Shown: positions 1-5,031 of the stretch, piece by piece
Layout of the letters: the number at the start of each line of letters is the position of its first letter
How positions within the stretch are numbered: the stretch's first letter is position 1
Origin: Acidobacteriota bacterium
GTDB taxonomy: Bacteria > Acidobacteriota > Blastocatellia > Pyrinomonadales > Pyrinomonadaceae
Length of the DNA stretch: 5,031 bases
NCBI GenBank assembly: GCA_019247865.1
Contig: JAFBAJ010000724.1
Location: 1-5,031, forward strand
Direction: 5' to 3'
Notes under the pieces: generated by a model
The model's input: only the letters and a program-made list of their open reading frames with translations
Told to the model about the DNA's origin: nothing
The model's database searches: none
Translations under genes and position numbers: made by a program

Positions 1-63
1 AAGTCCGGCCTCTCCTCATCCCGGTCTTACAAATACCTCATTCATTACTAATCCCGACGACTT

Positions 64-69
64 TATTAT
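64..69 (+). promoter_or_regulatory. Weak candidate -10 box for the C25 protease gene
   Basis: The hexamer TATTAT matches the sigma70 -10 consensus at 5 of 6 positions. The best -35 at 17-bp spacing is TTCATT (41-46), which matches only 3 of 6. Transcription from it would start near base 76 and leave a leader of about 24 nt. A second arrangement, CTTACA (26-31) with ACTAAT (47-52), has a short 15-bp spacer. Neither is strong, and the true promoter may lie upstream of the window or use another sigma factor. Confidence 0.25.
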
Positions 70-84
70 CTTGTTTGCCCACAC

Positions 85-90
85 AGGAGA
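85..90 (+). promoter_or_regulatory. Ribosome binding site of the C25 protease gene
   Basis: AGGAGA lies 9 nt upstream of the ATG at 100. It decides the start. The signal peptide would look more ordinary if translation began at the in-frame GTG at 232 or 244, but neither of those has a purine-rich site ahead of it, while the ATG at 100 has a near-ideal one. Confidence 0.8.
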
Positions 91-99
91 AGTCATACA

Positions 100-3000
100 A
101 TGGCCGCAGGCTCGAATAATTTGCCCAGATCGAAAACGAATAACCAGTATCTTTTAAGACCAGACAAAAATCACAGCCTGAACTCGGCGGCGCGCAACGA
201 AACGGCGCGCGCGGCTTCAGCGCGGAACTCCGTGCGGGACTCCGTGCGGGGCGGTCTGCTGCGCTTCGCACTCGTCTGCTTCGTCGCGGCGCTCTGCTGT
301 GCGCCGCTGAGTGTGGCGGCGCAAACCTGCGCGGTGCCCGGCCAGCAGGGGAACGGCGGGACGCTGACCGGTATCATCAACACCTATTATCCGGGGACGG
401 CCACCGCCAACGCGGGCGCGACCTCGATCACGCTCGGCACGAGTCGCGGGGCCGCGACGCCCATCGCTTCCGGCAATCTGCTGCTCGTGATACAGATGCA
501 GGACGCCGCGATTAATTCGACCAACACAGGAGCGTACGGCGACGGAACGGCCAACGACCCTGCGACCGGCTACAGCGCCGTGAACAACACCGGCCGCTTC
601 GAGTTCGTCCGCGCGACGAACGCCGTGCCGGTCGGCGGCGGCACGGTGACCATCGTCGGCACCGGGACGGGCACAGGTTTGCTCAACACCTACACCAACG
701 CTGCTGCGACCGCGACGCAGGGACAGCGCACCTTTCAAGTGGTGCGTGTGCCGCAGTACACGGCTGCGATCCTCAGCTCGACGCTGACGGCTTCGGCCTG
801 GAACGGGACGACCGGCGGCATCCTCGCGCTGGACGTGAGCCAGCAACTGACGCTCGGCGGAACGGTGAGCGTCAACGGCCTCGGCTTTCGTCCGGGCGGC
901 GCTCTGCAACTGGCTGGCGGAACCGGCGTGGACACGGATTACCGCGTGGCTGCCGCCTCAGCCTTTCACGGCGCGAAGGGCGAAGGCATCGCGGGCACGC
1001 CGCGTTACCTGTACGCCGCCGCGACAAACACGATCACCGATACGGGTGTGGACGGCTATCCGAACGGCAGCTCCGGGCGCGGCGCGCCGGGCAACGCAGG
1101 CGGCGGCGGCAATGACGGCAACCCTGCTGCGAACGACGAGAACGCGGGCGGCGGCGGCGGCGGCAACGGCGGCGCGGGCGGCATCGGCGGCAACTCCTGG
1201 ACGAGCAATCAGGTTCTCGGCGGCTTCGGCGGCGCGAACTTCGCGCAGGCAGCCGTGGGTCGTCTGGTGCTGGGCGGCGGCGGCGGCTCAGGCACGCGCA
1301 ACAACGACGACGGGGTGACGGCTGCGTCGAGCGGCGGAGCGGGCGGCGGCATCGTCATCATCCGCGCACGCACCATCGCGGGCACGGGCACGATCACAGC
1401 CAACGGAGCCGATGCCTTCAACGATACTTTGAACGACGGCGGCGGCGGCGGCGGCGCGGGCGGCAGCATCCAGATCACCAAGCTCAGCGGCACGAACACG
1501 GGCCTGACCGTCCGTGCCAACGGCGGGCGCGGCGGCGACGCCTGGCGCACGCAGGCTCCTGGCACGCCCGCTCCGGGCGAAAGACACGGGCCGGGCGGCG
1601 GCGGCGGCGGCGGCGTGATCGTCCTCACCAGCGCGGCCGGCACTTCGAGCGTGACGGGCGGGGCGAACGGCATCACGACGACGGCCAATGATAATTTTGG
1701 CGCGGCGGCGGGCGCGGTCGGTGTGATCGTGAACAACGCGACGGCGGCGCAGGTGCCGGGCGTGCAGGGCGGCGCGCAATGTACGCCGACCGCCGTCCGT
1801 CTCAAAGCCTTTGACGCGGTGAGCTATGACGACACGGTCACAGTGCGCTGGCAGACCGGTTATGAAGTGGACAATCTGGGCTATCAGCTTTACCGCGAGC
1901 AGCACGGCCAGCGCGTGCGCCTGACGCCTTCCATCATCGCGGGCTCGGCCCTCATGACAAGGCCCGGCATCGAGCTGACGGCCGGATACAGTTATGCCTG
2001 GAACGACCGTTTTATGAAGGGCGAGAGCGCGCAGGGAGCCGTGTACTGGCTCGAAGCGCTCGACCTCGACGGCACGAGCATGTGGTACGGCCCCATCTCG
2101 CCGGCTCAAGCGGCGGGACTCTCGCCGGAACAGAGAAGCGCGCTGCTCCTGAGCGATCTCGGCAACGCGCCGCAGACCGCGCAGAGCGAGTGGCCTGCCT
2201 CTTTGAGCAGCACGCGCGAACAGCAGTCGAGCAATCGCGCGGCGACGATCAAGGGCGCGCGTCTTAATGCTTCCGACACGAAGCAGTGGGCGCTGGCAGC
2301 TCAGGCGGCGGTCAAGATCACAGTCAACCGGGACGGTTGGCTGCGCGTGAGCCGCGACGAGCTGCTCGCGGCGGGCCTCGATGCCGGAGCGGAGCTCAGA
2401 CGCCTGCAACTCTTCGCGGACGGCGTCGAGCAGGCTTTGCGTGTTGCGCCCGACGGCTCGATAGAGTTTTACGGGCAGGCGCTCGATACGCCTGCGACTG
2501 ACGGTCGAGTCTACTGGCTCGTCGTCGGCCAGTCGCAGGGCAAGCGGGTGGAGGTTCTCAAGGCCGGTGACTTCGATTCGAATGTCGAGCCGTCGAGCTT
2601 TGCTCAGACGGTTGAGCGGCGCGATCGCGTGATACGCTTCGCCGCGCTGACGAACGGCGACGCCGAAAACTTCTTCGGCCCGGCCATCTCCGCCGCACCG
2701 GTCGAGCAGCGTTTGAGCTTGACCGCGCTCGATACTGCGAGCGGCGCGAGCGGCACGCTCGAAGTCGCCTTGCAGGGGCTGACCTCTCATCCGCACGAAG
2801 TCCGCGTGCAGTTGAACGGGACGGAAGTCGGCACGGTCATCCTGCAGAACCGCGACCACAGGGAAGTGACTTTGTCAGTGCCTTCGTCGCTGCTGCGGGA
2901 GGGCGAGAACGTGGTCACGCTCACGCGCGGCGGCATCGGCGCGACCGATGTCACGCTCGTGGATTACGTTCGACTGACCTACGCGCGTCAATACAGAGCA

Positions 3001-4302
3001 TTGAATGATCGCCTGCGCTTCAGCGTCGCGAGCGGCCAGGCCGTGCGCGTCGAAGGCTTTACGTCAGAGCAGGTGCGCGTCTTCGACGTGACGAACGCGT
3101 CGGACGTGAAGGAGCTGGTGGTAGCGACGAAGGCTGTGGATGGAGGCTATGCCTTCACGCTCAGTCCGGCGGCGGGCGCTCGCACGCTCATCGCCTACGC
3201 GGATGAAGCCGATCATCCGAACGGCATCGCGCGCAACGAGCCTTCCGACTGGAACAGCGCGCAGCACGCCGCGGACTTCGTCATCATCACGCATCGCAGC
3301 CTGCGTCAGGCGGTCGAACCGCTCCGCGCACTGCGGCAGCGGCAGGGCTTACAGACGGTCGTGGTTGATGTCGAAGACATCTTCGACGAGTTCAGCTACG
3401 GCGCGTACAGCCCGCAGGCGCTGCACGCTTTTCTGGCCCGTGCGTCGCAGGTCTGGGGACGCGCGCCGCGCTACCTGCTGCTGGTCGGAGACGCGACCTT
3501 TGACCCGCGCCGTTATTTGGGCGGGAGCGGAGAGGGCGACATGGTGCCGGGCCTGCTGGTCGACACGAGCTTTATGGAAGCGACTTCGGACGACGCGCTC
3601 GCGGACTTCGATGGAGATGGATTGGCAGAGCTGGCTGTCGGCCGCCTGCCCGTGCGCAACGCGCAGGAGGCGACGGCTCTCGTCGCGAAGCTCATCGCTT
3701 ATGAGAAGAGCAATCAGGGCGACCCGCTTGAGCGCGGGGCGCTCCTCGTCAGCGACCGTCCGGAAGGCTACGACTTCCAGGCGGCGGCGAGCGAGCTGCG
3801 CACGCAGCTTCCGGCCGGCATGTCCGTCCAGATGATCAATCGCGAGGACGGAGACACTGCGACCGTCCGCAGCCAGATCATCACGGGCATCAATCGCGGC
3901 CCGATGCTGGTGACCTATCTCGGGCACGGATCGGTCGGCGTGTGGACTGGCGACGGGCTGCTGACGGTGACGGACGCGCCTGCGCTGACGAACGGCACGC
4001 GCCTCCCGCTCTTCGTGATGACGACCTGTCTCAACGGCTCTTACATGGAGCTGGGAACGGACAGCCTGGGCGAGGCTCTGGTCAAAGCTCCGCAGGGCGG
4101 AGGCATCGCGGCCTGGGCTTCATCCGGCCTGACGGAGCCCAGCGGACAGGTCTCTATCACCGAACGTCTCTACCAAATCCTGTTCGGCGCAGAACCGGTC
4201 AGGCTCGGAGACGCCATCCGCGCGGCCAAGTCCACGACCAACGACCCGGACATCCGCCGCACCTGGATTCTCCTCGGCGACCCGACGATGAGAGTCAAAT
4301 AA
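100..4302 (+). CDS. Secreted gingipain-family (C25) cysteine peptidase with Gly-rich repeat region
   Basis: Likely an exported cysteine endopeptidase. Seen: a polar n-region (1-50), hydrophobic core (about 51-70) and probable signal peptidase I site after SVAA (residue 74). No lipobox is evident. Residues 75-237 form a Thr/Ala/Gly-rich segment. Residues 239-525 carry about four units of GG, hydrophobic strand, then NG, with poly-Gly runs, probably a beta-solenoid. A fibronectin-III-like domain spans about 566-668. A domain with GWLRVSRDEL, IEFYGQ and VYWLVVG spans about 736-820, as usually seen ahead of C25 catalytic domains. A beta-sandwich-like segment spans about 856-1010. The C25 domain is about 1056-1400: GDATFDP (1130-1136), a calcium-loop-like DFDGDGLAE (1169-1177), GRLPV (1181-1185), YLGHGS with putative catalytic His1276, and TTCLNG with Cys1310. 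The 34-residue His-Cys spacing resembles gingipain R (His211, Cys244). The protein ends at LLGDPTMRVK with no C-terminal sorting domain. Substrate specificity cannot be told. The frame is intact; family assignment is confident, domain limits approximate. Confidence 0.93.
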   Translation: MAAGSNNLPRSKTNNQYLLRPDKNHSLNSAARNETARAASARNSVRDSVRGGLLRFALVCFVAALCCAPLSVAAQTCAVPGQQGNGGTLTGIINTYYPGTATANAGATSITLGTSRGAATPIASGNLLLVIQMQDAAINSTNTGAYGDGTANDPATGYSAVNNTGRFEFVRATNAVPVGGGTVTIVGTGTGTGLLNTYTNAAATATQGQRTFQVVRVPQYTAAILSSTLTASAWNGTTGGILALDVSQQLTLGGTVSVNGLGFRPGGALQLAGGTGVDTDYRVAAASAFHGAKGEGIAGTPRYLYAAATNTITDTGVDGYPNGSSGRGAPGNAGGGGNDGNPAANDENAGGGGGGNGGAGGIGGNSWTSNQVLGGFGGANFAQAAVGRLVLGGGGGSGTRNNDDGVTAASSGGAGGGIVIIRARTIAGTGTITANGADAFNDTLNDGGGGGGAGGSIQITKLSGTNTGLTVRANGGRGGDAWRTQAPGTPAPGERHGPGGGGGGGVIVLTSAAGTSSVTGGANGITTTANDNFGAAAGAVGVIVNNATAAQVPGVQGGAQCTPTAVRLKAFDAVSYDDTVTVRWQTGYEVDNLGYQLYREQHGQRVRLTPSIIAGSALMTRPGIELTAGYSYAWNDRFMKGESAQGAVYWLEALDLDGTSMWYGPISPAQAAGLSPEQRSALLLSDLGNAPQTAQSEWPASLSSTREQQSSNRAATIKGARLNASDTKQWALAAQAAVKITVNRDGWLRVSRDELLAAGLDAGAELRRLQLFADGVEQALRVAPDGSIEFYGQALDTPATDGRVYWLVVGQSQGKRVEVLKAGDFDSNVEPSSFAQTVERRDRVIRFAALTNGDAENFFGPAISAAPVEQRLSLTALDTASGASGTLEVALQGLTSHPHEVRVQLNGTEVGTVILQNRDHREVTLSVPSSLLREGENVVTLTRGGIGATDVTLVDYVRLTYARQYRALNDRLRFSVASGQAVRVEGFTSEQVRVFDVTNASDVKELVVATKAVDGGYAFTLSPAAGARTLIAYADEADHPNGIARNEPSDWNSAQHAADFVIITHRSLRQAVEPLRALRQRQGLQTVVVDVEDIFDEFSYGAYSPQALHAFLARASQVWGRAPRYLLLVGDATFDPRRYLGGSGEGDMVPGLLVDTSFMEATSDDALADFDGDGLAELAVGRLPVRNAQEATALVAKLIAYEKSNQGDPLERGALLVSDRPEGYDFQAAASELRTQLPAGMSVQMINREDGDTATVRSQIITGINRGPMLVTYLGHGSVGVWTGDGLLTVTDAPALTNGTRLPLFVMTTCLNGSYMELGTDSLGEALVKAPQGGGIAAWASSGLTEPSGQVSITERLYQILFGAEPVRLGDAIRAAKSTTNDPDIRRTWILLGDPTMRVK
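227..250 (+). repeat. Perfect tandem duplication of a 12-bp unit
   Basis: ACTCCGTGCGGG occurs twice in direct succession (227-238 and 239-250). It is in frame and gives the peptide NSVRDSVR (residues 43-50), directly before the hydrophobic core of the signal peptide. The duplication adds two arginines to the positively charged end of the n-region. It looks like a small slippage event. Confidence 0.85.
814..1674 (+). repeat. Degenerate Gly-rich protein repeat region with GGC tracts
   Basis: Within the protease gene, about four degenerate units share the pattern GG, a hydrophobic strand, a Gly/Thr-rich turn, then NG. They begin GGILALDV (residue 239, NG at 259-260), GGGIVIIRA (415, NG 435-436), GGSIQITKL (454, NG 474-475) and GGGVIVLTS (503, NG 523-524). 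Uninterrupted in-frame GGC runs punctuate them: 4 copies at 1099-1110, 6 at 1147-1164, 5 at 1273-1287, 6 at 1438-1455 and 7 at 1594-1614. The hydrophobic-strand and NG periodicity suggests stacked beta-strands with glycine loops. That fold is inferred, not shown. Confidence 0.65.
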
Positions 4303-4305
4303 GAT

Positions 4306-4347
4306 TAAGGAGCGTGCGCTCTTGACACCGCAGCCGCACGCTCCTTA
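4306..4347 (+). terminator. Perfect 13-bp inverted repeat after the protease stop codon
   Basis: TAAGGAGCGTGCG (4306-4318) pairs perfectly with CGCACGCTCCTTA (4335-4347) around a 16-nt loop, starting 4 nt after the stop codon. The stem is strong and GC-rich, so it probably ends or stabilises the protease transcript. No T-tract follows on either strand, so it is not a classic intrinsic terminator, and the 16-nt loop is long. It also overlaps the tRNA promoter. Confidence 0.55.
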
Positions 4348-4351
4348 TCAT
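4322..4351 (+). promoter_or_regulatory. Sigma70-type promoter for tRNA-Ala
   Basis: A perfect -35 TTGACA (4322-4327) is followed after 18 bp by TATCAT (4346-4351), a 5 of 6 match to the -10 consensus. Transcription would start near 4358, about 17 nt before the mature tRNA, leaving a short 5' leader for RNase P to remove. The -35 box lies in the loop of the 13-bp inverted repeat and the -10 box begins inside its 3' arm. Confidence 0.65.
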
Positions 4352-4374
4352 CACTCTCGCCAACCAAAAGGCGT

Positions 4375-4450
4375 GGGGCAGTAGCTCAGTTGGCAGAGCG
4401 CCGCGTTCGCAATGCGGAGGCCAGGAGTTCGACCCTCCTCTGCTCCACCA
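4375..4450 (+). tRNA. tRNA-Ala (anticodon CGC)
   Basis: A complete 76-nt cloverleaf can be folded by hand. The acceptor arms are GGGGCAG (4375-4381) and CTGCTCC (4440-4446) and contain the G3:U70 wobble that identifies alanine tRNAs. The D stem is GCTC/GAGC. The anticodon stem is CCGCG/TGCGG (with one G-T pair) around the loop TTCGCAA, and the anticodon CGC lies at 4408-4410. The variable loop is AGGCC. The T stem is AGGAG/CTCCT with loop TTCGACC. The discriminator base is A, and the 3' CCA is encoded (4448-4450). It reads GCG codons. It has its own promoter upstream and terminator downstream, so it is probably a single-gene transcript. Confidence 0.97.
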
Positions 4451-4466
4451 GAATTTTAGAGGAGAG

Positions 4467-4491
4467 AGGCTGCCGAATAGGTAGCCTTTTT
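4467..4491 (+). terminator. Intrinsic terminator downstream of tRNA-Ala
   Basis: AGGCTGCC (4467-4474) pairs with GGTAGCCT (4480-4487), with one G-T wobble, around the 5-nt loop GAATA. A run of T (4487-4491) follows directly. This is a standard Rho-independent terminator 16 nt after the tRNA 3' end, and it insulates the tRNA from the gene starting at 4659. Confidence 0.85.
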
Positions 4492-4645
4492 CATTTCCTG
4501 GCGTTCTCCGAACCAGGGCAGTGTCAATATCCGAAGGGCTTAACGAGCCTGGGCGCTTTGGCTTAAAAGAAAAGTTTATCGATCTCCCAGTCACCCTAAA
4601 TGAGAAATACAGCATCACACGACCTAGTTACTGTTAGTGTAAATT

Positions 4646-4654
4646 AGGTAAGGG
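4646..4654 (+). promoter_or_regulatory. Probable ribosome binding site of the partial membrane protein
   Basis: AGGTAAGGG lies just ahead of the ATG at 4659. It offers an AGG at 10 nt spacing or an AGGG at 4 nt, so the site is acceptable rather than ideal. It supports the chosen start. No convincing -35/-10 pair was found between the tRNA terminator and this gene; the best -10-like hexamer is TAAATT (4640-4645), with no good partner. Confidence 0.5.
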
Positions 4655-4658
4655 TGTT

Positions 4659-5031
4659 ATGGCAGATAAATTGAGGACGGGTGACCATCGCCTTCTAATT
4701 GCTCCCTTTATTTATTCATCGGCGATTGTTTTTTTGGGCTGGGTGCTGCCGAATTTTGTGTCGCACAAACTGATAGATTCCACCACTTATTTCATCTTTT
4801 CTATAGTATTCGTATTTGTCCCAAAAACATATCATTGGCTCAAAAATTACTTGGCAATACGGAATATTGAGCAGTTTCCAGAGACTGCTGATGCTGTCTT
4901 GAAGAAGTGCAGAGAGCATGGGACTCCATACGTAGTTTACTTGCGGAGCTTCAATGTTGAGCGAGGACAGAACTCTCCTGATAGCCCGCTGCGGCAAGTA
5001 GAAATGTCGCTGGTCGAATTGCTGGACGGGA
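4659..5031 (+). CDS. Two-helix membrane protein with LRSF motif, partial (3' end beyond window)
   Basis: The frame stays open from the ATG to the window end: 124 complete codons plus one base. Seen: a short charged N-terminus (MADKLRTGDHR), a hydrophobic helix at about residues 12-34, a second at about 42-57, then a soluble part with a charged segment (about 66-88) and PYVVYLRSF (90-98). The LR..E...VELLDG stretch that follows looks like the start of an alpha/beta domain. From memory, uncharacterised bacterial membrane proteins with two helices and a PxVLYLRSFxDD motif continue into a domain with alternating strands and helices. A TIR-like or nucleotide-binding relationship is possible but cannot be tested because that domain is cut off. 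Start choice is supported by AGGTAAGGG upstream. Composition is far lower in GC than the protease gene. It follows the tRNA terminator, so it is probably transcribed separately. Coding status is fairly secure; function is unknown. Confidence 0.72.
   Translation, partial: MADKLRTGDHRLLIAPFIYSSAIVFLGWVLPNFVSHKLIDSTTYFIFSIVFVFVPKTYHWLKNYLAIRNIEQFPETADAVLKKCREHGTPYVVYLRSFNVERGQNSPDSPLRQVEMSLVELLDG

Noticed and set aside
217..909. 230-residue open frame on the minus strand
   Set aside because: Arg-rich low-complexity shadow of the signal peptide and N-terminal region of the protease, with no motif and no ribosome binding site seen.
1099..1614. GGC-rich periodic DNA considered as a CRISPR array or non-coding satellite
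   Set aside because: The tracts are irregularly spaced, strictly in frame and explained by poly-glycine codons; there are no conserved repeats with unique spacers.
1288..2859. 523-residue open frame on the minus strand
   Set aside because: It lies wholly inside the protease gene, is Arg/Ala-rich with no recognisable domain, and is what high-GC coding DNA gives on its opposite strand. The plus-strand frame holds clear family motifs.
3140..3835. 231-residue open frame on the plus strand in another register
   Set aside because: Ser/Arg/Ala-rich out-of-frame reading of the C25 catalytic domain. The main frame here carries GDATFDP and GRLPV.
4537..4563. Possible alternative hairpins: AGCC at 4546-4549 can pair with GGCT at 4537-4540 or at 4560-4563
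   Set aside because: Stems of only 4-5 bp in a short intergenic stretch, expected by chance; no T-tract or start codon is placed to make it a switch.
4295..4618. 107-residue open frame on the minus strand
   Set aside because: It runs antisense through the tRNA, the tRNA terminator and the inverted repeat. Its SRGGSNSWPPHCERGALP stretch is the usual spurious translation of a tRNA complement.
4628..4642. Short dyad TTAC/GTAA upstream of the membrane-protein gene, considered as an operator
   Set aside because: Only 4 bp per arm with a 7-nt centre and mismatched flanks; too weak to claim a binding site.
4716..4997. 93-residue open frame on the minus strand
   Set aside because: It overlaps the plus-strand frame that starts at 4659, has a suitable ribosome binding site, shows two membrane helices and stays open to the window end. 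The minus-strand frame shows nothing comparable.

Overview
The window comes from a high-GC bacterial chromosome. Its main gene is a large secreted protease, followed by a tRNA gene and the start of a more AT-rich membrane-protein gene that runs off the right edge. The protease combines a gingipain-type (C25) catalytic domain with a glycine-rich N-terminal region. From memory, that combination suits Acidobacteriota (Blastocatellia-like) or a similar soil lineage, but nothing here fixes the taxon, so this is an inference.

Layout. Bases 1-99 are a leader with a strong ribosome binding site and only a weak promoter candidate. Bases 100-4302 (+) encode a 1400-residue protein. In order it has a signal peptide with an unusually long n-region, a conserved-looking N-terminal segment, a Gly-rich repeat region that looks like a beta-solenoid, a fibronectin-III-like domain, a domain typical of the region ahead of C25 catalytic domains, a beta-sandwich-like segment, and a C25 catalytic domain with the expected His and Cys. 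A perfect 13-bp inverted repeat (4306-4347) follows the stop codon. A good sigma70-type promoter for the tRNA overlaps it: the -35 box lies in the hairpin loop and the -10 box in its 3' arm. tRNA-Ala(CGC), with CCA encoded, occupies 4375-4450 and is followed by an intrinsic terminator (4467-4491).

Bases 4492-4658 hold no gene I can support. Composition changes on the right side of the tRNA: sampled lines of the protease gene are about 60-75% GC, whereas the sampled right-hand lines are in the low 40s. The last feature (4659 to the window end, +) is the first 124 codons of a membrane protein with two N-terminal transmembrane helices and a PYVVYLRSF motif.

The three genes share a strand but do not look like an operon. 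The protease and tRNA are separated by a hairpin and a new promoter, and the tRNA and membrane protein by a terminator. The protease would act outside the cytoplasm. The tRNA decodes GCG alanine codons, which are common in the protease gene.
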